Positions 18,278 to 27,562 of a stretch of DNA of 64,000 nt are shown one piece after another. The stretch lies in contig CAZPDP010000008.1 in assembly GCA_964585385.1 (NCBI GenBank), positions 32,348-96,347 of the forward strand. The letters run 5' to 3'. The translations under genes were made by a program, and so were the position numbers. How positions within the stretch are numbered: position 1 is the first letter of the stretch; every line of letters starts with the position of its first letter. The notes beneath the pieces are model-generated. The model worked only from the letters and a program-made list of their open reading frames with translations, made no database searches and had not been told where the DNA came from. The DNA comes from JAGXLC01 sp964585385. Lineage in GTDB: Bacteria > Bacteroidota > Bacteroidia > Bacteroidales > UBA12077.

Positions 18278-19618
18278 ATGAAGAATATTCTTGTGCTGGG
18301 AGCAGGTTTATCATCCTCCAGTCTGATAAAATATTTACTCGACAATTCAAAAGAATACGGTTGGAAAGTTGTTCTCGGAGATATTTCGAAGGACCTTGCC
18401 GACAGGAAAATTGACAACCATGAAAACGGAGAAGCACTCAAATTCGATGTTTTCAATGAAGAACAGCGAAAAGAAAAAATAAAGCAGGCCGATGTTGTGA
18501 TCTCTATGCTGCCCGCCCGCATGCATTACTGGGTGGCAAAAGATTGTGTGGATTTAGAAACCCATATGGTCACGGCTTCTTATGTTTCAGAAGATATTAA
18601 GGACCTGGATTCGAAAGCAAAAGAAAAGGGCGTATTGCTGCTGAATGAAATGGGAGTTGATCCGGGCATAGACCACATGTCTGCTATGCAGGTAATTGAT
18701 AAAATCAGGGATACCGGGGGTGTGCTTAAAGCTTTTGAGTCTTCGACCGGTGGACTGGTTGCTCCTGAATATGATGACAATCCATGGGGATATAAATTTA
18801 CATGGAATCCCCGGAATGTTGTTGTTGCAGGCCAGGGCGTTTCCCAATTCCTGCACAACGGCAATATTAAATACATACCTTACCATAAGCTTTTTATCAG
18901 AACAGAAACCATTACCATTGATGAGGTAGGTGAATTTGAAATTTACCCCAACCGTGATTCATTAAAATATATTGACATTTATGGCCTTGAAGGTCTGGAA
19001 ACTATGTTCCGTGGAACCATGAGAAGACCCGGGTATTCGCAGGCATGGAATGTTTTCGTTCAACTGGGTATGACAGAGGACACTTACACAGTGCATAATT
19101 CTGAAAACCTGACATACCGTCAGTTTGTTGATGCCTACTTGCCTTATGAAAAGGGTGTTGATGTAGAACAAAAACTGGTCAGGTACCTGGGTGTTAACGA
19201 AGACGGCGATATCATGCATAAGCTGAAATGGCTGGGTATATTTGAGGACAAGAAAATTGGAATAAAAGATGCGACTCCGGCCCAAATTCTTCAGAAGCTG
19301 ATCGAGCCTAAATGGAAAATGAGACCGGAAGATAAGGATATGATAGTCATGATTCACTTGTTTGACTATGAAAAGGATAACGAAAGAAGAAGGATCAAAT
19401 CCTCCCTTGTATTTACCGGCAAAGATACTGTTCATACAGCCATGTCAATTACCGTAGGAGTTCCGGTAGCTATTGCAACAAAGCTTCTCTTAACAGGAGA
19501 TGTCAAACTCACTGGTGTACAGAGACCTCTGAAAAAAGAACTCTATGATCCCATAATGGAAGAATTGGCAGAATACGGGATACAGTTTAAAGAAGAAGAT
19601 GTGAGAATTGATATTTAG
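18278..19618 (+). CDS. Saccharopine dehydrogenase-like protein (paralogue 2)
   Basis: 446 residues, exactly as long as the paralogue at 10071. The Rossmann start is ILVLGAGLSSSSLIKYLL; the block LNEMGVDPGIDHMSA is almost identical to the paralogue, and MFRGTMRRPGYSQAW corresponds to its central block. It retains EFEIYPNRDSLKYIDIYG, also shared. Both therefore belong to one subfamily of NAD(P)-dependent saccharopine dehydrogenases/reductases, but are clearly diverged. Its stop overlaps the end of the converging trmN6 gene by 4 bases. Function is predicted from family only; the two copies may act in consecutive or opposite steps of lysine/aminoadipate metabolism. Confidence 0.87.
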   Translation: MKNILVLGAGLSSSSLIKYLLDNSKEYGWKVVLGDISKDLADRKIDNHENGEALKFDVFNEEQRKEKIKQADVVISMLPARMHYWVAKDCVDLETHMVTASYVSEDIKDLDSKAKEKGVLLLNEMGVDPGIDHMSAMQVIDKIRDTGGVLKAFESSTGGLVAPEYDDNPWGYKFTWNPRNVVVAGQGVSQFLHNGNIKYIPYHKLFIRTETITIDEVGEFEIYPNRDSLKYIDIYGLEGLETMFRGTMRRPGYSQAWNVFVQLGMTEDTYTVHNSENLTYRQFVDAYLPYEKGVDVEQKLVRYLGVNEDGDIMHKLKWLGIFEDKKIGIKDATPAQILQKLIEPKWKMRPEDKDMIVMIHLFDYEKDNERRRIKSSLVFTGKDTVHTAMSITVGVPVAIATKLLLTGDVKLTGVQRPLKKELYDPIMEELAEYGIQFKEEDVRIDI

Positions 19619-20340
19619 AAATTTAAATAGAATTCTTTTGTAAGCTCTTTATATTCTTTTGAATAGTGATGCCGCTTATTGTTTTCTATTACAAGATAGT
19701 CTTCGTTAAGCGGTTTCTTTTTGAATGTGAATTCTAACATAAGCCGTTTGGGTTCCTTATTCGGTGTAGGTTTTACAAATGTCTTCCTGGAACAATACAA
19801 TCCCTTTTTTTGGGCAGCTTCAAGGAACATTTTTCCTTCAACATAAGGAAGTATAATACTCAACTTACCATCTTTTTTTAGCAATCTAAGAACTGCAGAT
19901 AACAACTGGTCCTGGCTTAATGTCTGAGTGTGCCTGGCCTGGGTTTTATTGATGTCTGGATTCTCCTTTGAGTTGATAAAATAGGGCGGATTCGTGATAA
20001 TCAAATCATATTTTTTTCCTGGCTTAAAGTCCTGCACAGGTTGATGGTAGATCTTAATTCTTTTTGACCATGGGGAACGCTGAACGTTTTCTTTAGCCTG
20101 TTTAGAGGCATTTATTTCTGACTCAACAGCATCAACATGAGCATGGCTGCGCTGGGCCAGCATAAGGGCAATGAGTCCGGTTCCTGTACCTATATCAAGA
20201 ATGGTCTGCTCATCCGAAAGATTCACCCAGGCCCCGAGCAAAACCCCATCTGTCCCCACCTTCATGGCGCATTTGTCCTGTAGTATCCTGAATTGTTTGA
20301 ATTGAAAGTAGTTATTGGCCAAAATTCTGTTTTCCTGCAA
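19615..20340 (-). CDS. trmN6: tRNA1(Val) (adenine(37)-N6)-methyltransferase TrmN6
   Basis: 241 residues, class I SAM-dependent methyltransferase. The N-terminus FQFKQFRILQDKCAMKVGT is the TrmN6 signature (compare E. coli YfiC), motif I is LDIGTGTGLIALMLAQ, and motif IV is IITNPPYF, the N6-adenine type. It methylates A37 in tRNA1(Val). No ATG lies upstream of the conserved FKQF, so the start must be TTG; I take the one at 20340, but the in-frame TTG at 20322 is also possible, because a TAAATTTG sequence (20338-20345) covers the first TTG. It overlaps the converging saccharopine gene by 4 bases. Confidence 0.88.
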   Translation of the reverse strand: MQENRILANNYFQFKQFRILQDKCAMKVGTDGVLLGAWVNLSDEQTILDIGTGTGLIALMLAQRSHAHVDAVESEINASKQAKENVQRSPWSKRIKIYHQPVQDFKPGKKYDLIITNPPYFINSKENPDINKTQARHTQTLSQDQLLSAVLRLLKKDGKLSIILPYVEGKMFLEAAQKKGLYCSRKTFVKPTPNKEPKRLMLEFTFKKKPLNEDYLVIENNKRHHYSKEYKELTKEFYLNF

Positions 20341-20460
20341 ATTTATAAAATATGCCAGGAGTTAGGTTTTGTTTCTGACTACATAATTTTAAACTTTATG
20401 ATTTTATAACTGTCATATTTTCCCGGAAATATTATTTTTACCTAAACTAAAATCCATAGT

Positions 20461-22341
20461 ATGAAACGATATCTAATACTGCTGGCATTATTGACAGTAT
20501 CAGCGAGTCTCTCCGCACAAAAGAACAATCTTTTTGTACCGAAAGAATTGCAGGAAGCTTATAAAAACAAAACCCGTTCTTATACAGGAGAACCTGGTAT
20601 GAATTATTTTCAAAACCGGTCTGATTATGAAATAAAAGCAGATTTTGACCCCGGGACCGGCTTAATAAAAGGGAGTGAAAAAATAACTTACACAAACAAT
20701 AGTCCGGATACCCTGAATTATATTGTTATCAGACTACACATGAATTTTTTCAAGAGAGGTATTGAGCGGGATTTTTCAATACCTGCTTTTGACTTGCATG
20801 ATGGGGTTAATATCAAGAATTTTACTATTGACGGGAAGCATCTCAATACAAAAGATGGACCCCAGTTGCGCCGTGACATGGGAACTGTTCAGATGGTTCA
20901 GTTACAGGATCCGATAGCCCCCGGAAGCAAGGCTTCCTTATCAATCGACTGGGAAACACAGTTGCCTCAGAAAGTAGCCATCAGAATGGGACAATATGGA
21001 CAAAACAACTGGTTTGTGGCTTACTGGTATCCACAGATTTCCGTTTATGACGATATTTCAGGGTGGGACACCCACCTTTTTACCGGTTCTGCCGAATTTT
21101 ACAACGATTTTTCTGATTTTGACGTGACTATCACCGTTCCCAGTGATTACACAGTTTGGGCTACAGGTATCCTGCAGGAGCCAGAAGAGCATTTTCAGCC
21201 AGAAATCTATGACCGATTTAAGGAGGCCCATGAGACGGATTCGGTAGTACATATTATTACCAAAGAGGATTTAGAGAATCAAGCCGTTTTGAAAAATAGT
21301 ACCTCCTGGAATTTTAAAGCTGAACATGTACCGGATTTTGCATTTGCCACAAGCTCTGGTTACCTGTGGGATGGCACAAGCATTTCACTGGACAGTACAA
21401 AAGATGAGAGAGTATTTGTGAACGCAGCCTACAAAAAGGATTCAAAAGATTTTCATAAAGTGGCAGGTCTGGGACGTGAAATAATCAGGTTGTTCTCACA
21501 AAAAATCATGCAGGCTGATTTTCCATACCCTAAACTTACAGCCTTTAACGGCAGGGGAGGAATGGAGTTCCCTATGATGATTAATGACGGGGATGTTTCC
21601 AGCCATGCAGGTACGGTTCATCTGACTGCTCATGAGATTGGACATAATTATTTCCCGTTTTACGTGATGACTAATGAATCTTACTACGCCTTTATGGATG
21701 AGGGTCTGGTCTCATTTCTGCCAAGAGAAGTGGAAAATTATATGCTTGAAGATTATAATTCGTTTGATGAACTTATAGCAGGTTACGAAAGCGCTGCAGG
21801 GTCAATGAAAGAAATACCCCTCATGGTGAAAAGTTATATGATTAGTGATTATTCGGCATACCGCACTCATGCCTATACCCGGCCGGGTACTGCGTTTTAC
21901 CTGTTAAAAAATATGCTGGGGGAGAAAGATTTCAATAAAGCCCTGAAAGCTTATATTGAACGCTGGAAGTGGAAACATCCTACACCTTACGATTTCTTTT
22001 TTACCTTCGAGGATGTGCTTGAAAGGGATTTGAGCTGGTTCTGGAAACCCTGGTTCTTTGAATTCGGGTATCCTGATCTGGCCATTAAAGAGATAAATCA
22101 TTCCGGCAATCAATATAAAGTTGTAGTGGAGAAAGTCGGAAATATGCCTGTTCCAGTCAAATTAAAGATCCATTATGAAAACGGGAATGCAAAACTCATT
22201 GAGAAAAAAGCAACTGTATGGAAAGAAGGAAATGCGGAATATACGGTCACTTTTGAGCTTGACAGGGAATTGGAGAAAGTTGAATTGGGAAGCGGTACTA
22301 TTCCGGATATTGATAGAGAGAATAATATATACGAAAAATAA
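20461..22341 (+). CDS. M1 family metallopeptidase (aminopeptidase N-like), exported
   Basis: 626 residues with a signal peptide ending near LSAQ. The zinc site is HEIGH (His391, Glu392, His395) followed after 18 residues by Glu414 in FMDEGLVSF, the HExxH-x18-E pattern of clan MA gluzincins. The GAMEN exopeptidase motif appears as GRGGMEFPMM, a variant with Gly-Gly-Met-Glu-Phe. The N-terminal beta-saddle and a C-terminal beta domain are present, but the long helical domain of E. coli PepN is absent, so it is a short M1 form. It probably trims peptides in the periplasm. A terminator follows. Confidence 0.9.
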   Translation: MKRYLILLALLTVSASLSAQKNNLFVPKELQEAYKNKTRSYTGEPGMNYFQNRSDYEIKADFDPGTGLIKGSEKITYTNNSPDTLNYIVIRLHMNFFKRGIERDFSIPAFDLHDGVNIKNFTIDGKHLNTKDGPQLRRDMGTVQMVQLQDPIAPGSKASLSIDWETQLPQKVAIRMGQYGQNNWFVAYWYPQISVYDDISGWDTHLFTGSAEFYNDFSDFDVTITVPSDYTVWATGILQEPEEHFQPEIYDRFKEAHETDSVVHIITKEDLENQAVLKNSTSWNFKAEHVPDFAFATSSGYLWDGTSISLDSTKDERVFVNAAYKKDSKDFHKVAGLGREIIRLFSQKIMQADFPYPKLTAFNGRGGMEFPMMINDGDVSSHAGTVHLTAHEIGHNYFPFYVMTNESYYAFMDEGLVSFLPREVENYMLEDYNSFDELIAGYESAAGSMKEIPLMVKSYMISDYSAYRTHAYTRPGTAFYLLKNMLGEKDFNKALKAYIERWKWKHPTPYDFFFTFEDVLERDLSWFWKPWFFEFGYPDLAIKEINHSGNQYKVVVEKVGNMPVPVKLKIHYENGNAKLIEKKATVWKEGNAEYTVTFELDRELEKVELGSGTIPDIDRENNIYEK

Positions 22342-22367
22342 ATTCTTTAAAGGTTGATAAATGGATG

Positions 22368-22402
22368 CATCCGGTACTTTTCGAAGAGCCGGATGTTTTT
22401 TA
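22368..22402 (+). terminator. Rho-independent terminator after M1 peptidase gene
   Basis: A 7-bp stem CATCCGG/CCGGATG with a 14-base loop, followed by TTTTTTATT. It lies 26 bases beyond the stop codon. Confidence 0.8.
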
Positions 22403-22408
22403 TTAAGA

Positions 22409-22771
22409 TCAGAAAACAGAAATAACCAGAATACCAATTAATCCAGCTAATTTGACATTGTTTACGATGAACAGGGAGGTATTATCACAGAATTTCTTAT
22501 TTGTTTTGGTATAATATTCCCAGGACCGGAAAATATGGGTTCCTGCACCGATCAGTAAAAACAAATAAAATACAGACTCCGGTACATAATGAAGAGCCGG
22601 AAGAGAAAAGATGATTGCTATGGCTGTAACAATATCAAGACTAAGCAACAACACGTTTTTTCGTGTAAGCCACTTTGAAGTATTCTTTTTAATTATGATG
22701 GCTCCGGCCAGCAAGGCAATTGCTTCTCCGAAAAGAATTCCACAAATAATCACTGTAACAGTAACAAGCAT
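22409..22771 (-). CDS. Small integral membrane protein, unknown function
   Basis: 120 residues with about four hydrophobic segments: near the N-terminus (LVTVTVIICGILFGEAIALL), 44-62, 65-80 and at the C-terminus (LAGLIGILVISVF). I do not recognise the family. The charged loop SWEYYTKTNKKFC lies between segments three and four. It begins with an ATG at 22771. It has its own strand and no close operon partner: the M1 peptidase gene converges with it, and the TIGR02757 gene lies 141 bases upstream on the same strand. It might be a DoxX- or DUF-type membrane protein, but nothing I can see supports a specific function. Confidence 0.6.
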   Translation of the reverse strand: MLVTVTVIICGILFGEAIALLAGAIIIKKNTSKWLTRKNVLLLSLDIVTAIAIIFSLPALHYVPESVFYLFLLIGAGTHIFRSWEYYTKTNKKFCDNTSLFIVNNVKLAGLIGILVISVF

Positions 22772-22912
22772 TCAAAGAATGGTTAAGATGTAAAGATATA
22801 TTGCTGAATTAATTATTTCATTTTCACATACCTTTACAAACCTAACCATTAATAATGTAATTTCCCAATTAATACGCAGTATTGCTTAAATTCTAACAGG
22901 TGAGGCCTTTAA

Positions 22913-23692
22913 TTACCAGAATTTCTCAAACACTCCAAGCCCAAATAAAGCAAAATCATATTTTACAGGGTCTTCCGGGTCGAAATGCCTGAGTTTTTCA
23001 GTGAGTTCTTCCACTGCCTGCCAGTCGTTTTGCTTTCTTTTCAGCAATCCGAGTTTCCGGGCAACATTTCCACTGTGTATATCAAGAGGGATATAGAGGT
23101 CTTTCATGGAAATCTTTGTCCACAAGCCAAAGTCGATCCCTTTGGGGTCTCTTCTGACCATCCACCTCAGGAACATATTTAAGCGCTTGGCCGAAGATTT
23201 TTTAGAAATGTCTGCTACATGTTTTTGGGTTCTTGAAGGGTAGGGGATTTCAAAAAATATTTGGCGGAACGTTCTGAGAGATTCCTTTATATCTCCGGTT
23301 TTCAGATATGTGGTTTCAAATATTTGTTTCAGTCCTCCGTAACTTTGATATATATTTTTCAGCGATTTTAGAAAATATATGCAATCTTCACCGTTGAATG
23401 TCCGGTGTTTAAAATCGGAGAATTTTTCGAGTTCTTCTTCCCCGGCACTGATAATAAATTCATAGGGTGTGTTACCCATGGTGTCGAGCAAACGGTTCAT
23501 GTTTGAAATGATAGTCCTTCTTTGTCCCCAGGAAATGGTGGCTGCCAGGAACCCGGATATTTCAATGTCTCTCGGGTCTTCAAATAATTTGGGAATCTGA
23601 ATCGGATCGGATTCAATAAATTTTTCGTTGTTATATTCAATGAATTTTCTGTCTAAAAATTCTTTAAGTTCTTTTTGATTTATTGTATTCAA
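22913..23692 (-). CDS. TIGR02757 (DUF2400) family protein
   Basis: 259 residues. The family pattern is visible in DPRDIEISGFLAATISWGQR, cut here at 20 residues, and in the C-terminal LYIPLDIHSGNVARKLGLL and DFALFGLGVFEKFW. The family is widespread in Bacteroidota and has no established function; the middle resembles helix-hairpin-helix DNA glycosylases of the EndoIII type (LDIHSGNVAR recalls the VDTHV loop), which is my inference. The only possible start is TTG at 23692, preceded by AAGGAG at a 5-base spacing, a real Shine-Dalgarno sequence. It follows the LolD-like gene closely (27 bases) and may share its transcript. Confidence 0.82.
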   Translation of the reverse strand: MNTINQKELKEFLDRKFIEYNNEKFIESDPIQIPKLFEDPRDIEISGFLAATISWGQRRTIISNMNRLLDTMGNTPYEFIISAGEEELEKFSDFKHRTFNGEDCIYFLKSLKNIYQSYGGLKQIFETTYLKTGDIKESLRTFRQIFFEIPYPSRTQKHVADISKKSSAKRLNMFLRWMVRRDPKGIDFGLWTKISMKDLYIPLDIHSGNVARKLGLLKRKQNDWQAVEELTEKLRHFDPEDPVKYDFALFGLGVFEKFW

Positions 23693-23719
23693 ATCGGCTC
23701 CTTGAAAAATTACCGGAAG

Positions 23720-24370
23720 TTAAACAAACATCCCATCCTTCAGAGTAAGCTTTCGGTCTGCTTTATCTGCCAGTTCATTATCATGGGTAACGATAACGAT
23801 TGAAGGATTGTATTTATCGCGAAGAGAAAAGAACAGGTTATGAAGTTCTTCTTTGTTTTGTGTATCGAGGTTTCCCGAAGGTTCGTCTGCAAAAATAACA
23901 TCCGGATCATTGATTAAAGCCCTTGCCACTGCTACTCTTTGTTGCTCACCTCCGGAAAGTTCATTGGGTTTATGATCCAATCTGTCTGCCAATTTCAGGA
24001 AACTTAGTATTTCTTTGGCTTTTTCTTCTGCTTCTTTTTTTGATTTTTTGGCTATAAATGCGGGGATGCAAACATTCTCCAATGCCGTGAATTCAGGTAA
24101 AAGGTGGTGAAACTGGAAAACAAAGCCAATCTGCTTATTTCTGAAGTCGGATAAATGCTTCTCTTTTAAAGTGCTGAGATTTGTGCCGTTGAATGTGATG
24201 GTGCCGCTGTCGGGCTTGCTTAAGGTACCGATAATTTGCAGAAGGGTCGTTTTCCCTGCACCGCTAGGTCCCACAATTGAAATAATTTCACCGTCTTGTA
24301 TTTTAAGGTCTATTCCTTTCAGCACTTGTAAGGAGCCAAAAGATTTATTGATTTGGCTTGCTTCGATCAT
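23720..24370 (-). CDS. ABC transporter ATP-binding protein, LolD/MacB type
   Basis: 216 residues, a stand-alone ATPase. Walker A is GPSGAGKTTLLQ, the signature motif is LSGGEQQRVAVARAL, Walker B is VIFADEPSGNLD and the switch His is in VIVTHD. This places it in the LolD/FtsE/MacB group, which powers the release of lipoproteins or mechanotransmission through FtsX-type permeases. No permease lies beside it. The window does contain an ATPase-less MacB-type permease at 45314, but the 21 kb separation makes pairing speculative. It may be lolD; the gene context does not prove this. Confidence 0.9.
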   Translation of the reverse strand: MIEASQINKSFGSLQVLKGIDLKIQDGEIISIVGPSGAGKTTLLQIIGTLSKPDSGTITFNGTNLSTLKEKHLSDFRNKQIGFVFQFHHLLPEFTALENVCIPAFIAKKSKKEAEEKAKEILSFLKLADRLDHKPNELSGGEQQRVAVARALINDPDVIFADEPSGNLDTQNKEELHNLFFSLRDKYNPSIVIVTHDNELADKADRKLTLKDGMFV

Positions 24371-24386
24371 ATTGTTTGCGTTTATC

Positions 24387-24394
24387 CAAAATTA
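24387..24394 (-). promoter_or_regulatory. Possible -7 element of the LolD-like gene
   Basis: TAATTTTG on the minus strand fits TAnnTTTG, 17 bases before the ATG at 24370. Confidence 0.3.
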
Positions 24395-24435
24395 GAAAGG
24401 ATAAAAATAATAAAGATTCGAACGTAACGGCAAAA

Positions 24436-26910
24436 TTATCCTGATTTTTTAAGTAAGTATTTGTAATCCAGGTAATAGGATATTTTAATCGAAAAACTGT
24501 TTTGTACTGCATTAGAATTCAGCGTATTTTCCATGTTTTCAAAAAAACCGTAAAAATTGTTGTCCGATATATCTTCACTTTCATAAATACTATTTTTCCA
24601 GACTATATTCAGAAAACTACCCGGAGCAAAATTCCACGAATACATCAAGTCTATATTGAACACATTGAAATTGAAGTCTTCGTTTTGCTCATAAGCAGGA
24701 TTATCAGTTAAATCTCCATTATCTTCGAGTGTAAAGTATTTGTCATAATCTATTTGCGACCAGTAATGCCTTAAATTCAAACTTATCCAGGATTTGTTAT
24801 TAAAAATGAATGAGCTGTTTATGCTATTGGTATATGTGATCTTGTCTCTTCTGCCGAATACAATACTATCCCGGGCAGGAGTAAAATCTGTTACATAGCC
24901 TCTTTGATTGGCGTGTTTGTCATATTCAAACTTATAATTAATATTGAATTTGTTACCCACTCTGAAACGCGGCCCGATTTCATAGAAATACCCTTTGCCG
25001 TCTCCGGACCTGATTCCGCCCTTCAGATCAATCGCTAGAGGTTTTCTGTAGTCGCTGGAAACCCAGGTGTTGATGTAAAAGAATTCAGGTCTGTTGAATA
25101 CTGCACCTTCCACCCGGGGTTCAAAGAAGTCCTTCATTTTTACCGGCCTGTATTTCGACCACATACCAAAGGATAAATAATTTTTCAATGTGGCGTGATA
25201 ACTGGTCACAATGTTGAATTCAGAAAATTTCCGGGGTTTGTAGAGGCTATTGTATTCCATGCTTACCCGGCCTCTCCAGTTCAGAAAATAACCATTGGGT
25301 TCATATTCACCATACCGGAAAGTCATCTGATGCCTTAACTCATTATTTCTTCGCATGTACCCAAGTGCATTATGCGTGTAATTGTCAGTCATGAGTTTTA
25401 ACCTGTAATTGAATTTGAAATTTCCACTCACTTTACCCAGTCGTGTATCAATAGCCTGGCCGGTTATGAGATCGCCTGAGGCCGAATCTTTTTTCATGCT
25501 ATATCCTGCATCACCCCAAAATGCCAGGAAATTACCCCGGTCGGATATTTTGTATGCAGTTCCGATTACATCCTCAAGTTGCCCTGTAGAAGGCTGATAG
25601 TAGTTTGTGTTGATAAGGTTGATATAAGAGTTTTGGCCGAAATTTTTATCCGCTACCACGATATTGTAGTTTGTAAATGGCTGGGTAAGAATTTCTCTTG
25701 TATTCCCCAGGGAATCTTTTACTGTGGCATAAGTATTCCGTGTTTCAGCATTGAAAAATCCTAATCCCAGCCCCTTATGTGTTCTGCCTGAGAGTTTGGT
25801 GGCATTAATCAATGAGGCTTCATCGGGGTTATCCATAATTTTTTCCTCCTGCTTCAGTTTATCATACACTTCATTATACCCGGATGGTTCATCGCCTACT
25901 CTCCGCGAATAAAAGAGCCCTGCTTTGTTGAATAGTTCAGTTCCTTCTGTAAAAAATGGTCGCTTTTCTGAATATTTGACTTCGTATGGAGAGAGGTTCA
26001 ATACTGTATTATCTGATTTTTTCTGACCGAAATCCGGGACAAGAATCATGTCAAGGGTAAAGCTCTCATTGATCCCGTATTTTAAATCCATTCCTGCAGA
26101 ATAGGAATAGTCTGTATTGCCTTTTTGCGGATAGACATAACCTGAAACATAAGGGAATAGTGATAAACGGAAAGGCGCCCTGATGTCATAAATATTTACC
26201 AGTTCACCGTACTGGCTGCCTTGGTTGTCCTTGGTTCTATCCACAAAGTTCCAGCTGGAGATTTGCCGGTTTCTTCTTACCAGTCTCCATAAATTTATGC
26301 TCCACTTCTGGACTTTTTGTGTTGAAAACCGGATGGCGTCATAAGGTATCTTCATTTCTACCACCCAACCGGAATCTACAATGCTGACTTTGCTTTGCCA
26401 CACCGCATCCCAGGCCCTGTCATAATTGCCCGGCGAGATCTTTACATCGCTCTGGACATTGGCTGAGGTGACTTCAAAACGGAATATATTTTTCCCATCG
26501 TTGTATGGATTCAGAGTAACCCAGAATTTGTCTGCATTGGCATTTCCATCATCTCGTTTGCTAAGTCCCTGAATTATGCTGTCGGGAGCATCTTTCAGGA
26601 AAACTCCGAAATATACAGCCTTGTTATTATATACAGCTTTTACTTCAGTTTTGTATTTCGAACTGTCTCCTATGGAAGGAGAATAAGTGAGAAAATCTTT
26701 GGCAACAGGTACACCTTGCCACTGGGCCTCCTGAAGCTTTCCGTCAACTTTGATGTTTCCTTCTATTTTTACTGCCTCAAGCTGTTTTTTCGAATGGGTT
26801 GTATCCGAAGTGAACCATTTCTTTATACCACTGATAGTTGTACCGTATGATAATCCTGAAAATATTGAAATAGAAAAAAATATAATTACCAGCAAACTTA
26901 GTTTCTTCAT
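24436..26910 (-). CDS. DUF5916 outer-membrane protein with N-terminal CBM9-like domain
   Basis: 824 residues with a signal peptide. Residues ~45-230 form a carbohydrate-binding-module-9-like domain (IKVDGKLQEAQWQGVPVA, AVYFGVFLKDAPDSIIQGL), the usual N-terminal half of DUF5916 proteins. The rest is a long outer-membrane barrel-like region rich in aromatic, alternating strands, including the family block KRPFFTEGTELFNKAGLFY. Such proteins are common in Bacteroidota; the function is unproven, perhaps polysaccharide binding or uptake. It stands alone with more than 600 bases of non-coding DNA upstream. The domain assignment is solid, the function is not. Confidence 0.85.
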   Translation of the reverse strand: MKKLSLLVIIFFSISIFSGLSYGTTISGIKKWFTSDTTHSKKQLEAVKIEGNIKVDGKLQEAQWQGVPVAKDFLTYSPSIGDSSKYKTEVKAVYNNKAVYFGVFLKDAPDSIIQGLSKRDDGNANADKFWVTLNPYNDGKNIFRFEVTSANVQSDVKISPGNYDRAWDAVWQSKVSIVDSGWVVEMKIPYDAIRFSTQKVQKWSINLWRLVRRNRQISSWNFVDRTKDNQGSQYGELVNIYDIRAPFRLSLFPYVSGYVYPQKGNTDYSYSAGMDLKYGINESFTLDMILVPDFGQKKSDNTVLNLSPYEVKYSEKRPFFTEGTELFNKAGLFYSRRVGDEPSGYNEVYDKLKQEEKIMDNPDEASLINATKLSGRTHKGLGLGFFNAETRNTYATVKDSLGNTREILTQPFTNYNIVVADKNFGQNSYINLINTNYYQPSTGQLEDVIGTAYKISDRGNFLAFWGDAGYSMKKDSASGDLITGQAIDTRLGKVSGNFKFNYRLKLMTDNYTHNALGYMRRNNELRHQMTFRYGEYEPNGYFLNWRGRVSMEYNSLYKPRKFSEFNIVTSYHATLKNYLSFGMWSKYRPVKMKDFFEPRVEGAVFNRPEFFYINTWVSSDYRKPLAIDLKGGIRSGDGKGYFYEIGPRFRVGNKFNINYKFEYDKHANQRGYVTDFTPARDSIVFGRRDKITYTNSINSSFIFNNKSWISLNLRHYWSQIDYDKYFTLEDNGDLTDNPAYEQNEDFNFNVFNIDLMYSWNFAPGSFLNIVWKNSIYESEDISDNNFYGFFENMENTLNSNAVQNSFSIKISYYLDYKYLLKKSG

Positions 26911-27024
26911 AACTCCGCAATATCATTTTTAAATTAACCATTTGTACTTTATTTTTTTCAGGCATCTGCGCCATAGATGTTAATTGCTAAAGTACACTTC
27001 AAAGCCGTTTTAAACTTATTATTA

Positions 27025-27236
27025 CCCAAATTGAACGATTTTCGCTCACTGCCTGCTCCGTACACGAAGTGTCGGGGACAAAGAAATTGTAAGGTTTTCA
27101 CCTTCCCGACACTCCGCGTACGGGACAGGCTACAGTTCGGTGAAAAACCGACAGTTTCTAAGTCGTCCGGCAGCTGCCTGATAATTAAACCGCTTTTTTA
27201 CTATCCCGAAAAAATCGGGAAACCGCTCAACTTAGG
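27025..27236. repeat. 212-bp inverted-repeat (MITE-like) element, type B, flanked by TA
   Basis: The ends CCCAAATTGAACGATTTTC (27025-27043) and the complement of 27218-27236 (CCTAAGTTGAGCGGTTTCC) match at 14 of 19 positions, all differences being transitions. Inside, 27051-27078 and 27103-27130 form a 28-bp arm pair with 5 mismatches around a 24-base loop, and TCCCGA/TCGGGA pairs at 27204-27220. A TA dinucleotide flanks each end, as for elements moved by mariner/IS630-like transposases. A short relative occurs at 48497-48526. Confidence 0.65.
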
Positions 27237-27457
27237 TATTATCTGTTAAAAGGGGAATTAATGTGAAATGCAGTCCAGCAATAGATAAATTTGAATTTAA
27301 CTCTATCCAATCTAACTATTAGTCAGACTTCATCTCTTCATGTAAAATAAAACCCATATAACAAATCAGAAGGTAAAAGAACGACCAGTATTTATGAGAC
27401 GCGAAATTAAACATTGGGTTTAACTAAACGTCCGAATTATTTTGCTGTTTTAAAGGA

Positions 27458-27486
27458 TTGAAAAAATCGAAGAATTCATATATTTG
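27458..27486 (+). promoter_or_regulatory. Promoter of the Ca2+/Na+ antiporter gene
   Basis: TTG at 27458-27460, 18 bases, then TATATTTG at 27479-27486: both Bacteroidota primary-sigma elements at close to consensus spacing. The leader would be about 70 bases. Confidence 0.6.
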
Positions 27487-27562
27487 GCAAAAATTTAAAT
27501 ATAAACTGCAAAATTGGATCTTTAAAAGGTTTTGAACCTCTCTTATTAATTTGTTTTTAACC

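Larger units (their letters stand above)
26911..27562. other. 652-bp gene-free region with repeat element and promoter
   Basis: Between the DUF5916 gene and the antiporter gene. It holds the palindromic element at 27025-27236 and a good promoter at 27458-27486. The open frame across 26977-27249 runs through the repeat and is not a gene. I see nothing else. Confidence 0.7.

Noticed and set aside
26977..27249. 90-codon open frame in the gene-free region
   Set aside because: It runs through the nested inverted repeats of the type-B element; the translation has no domain-like character and its apparent length is due to the repeat.
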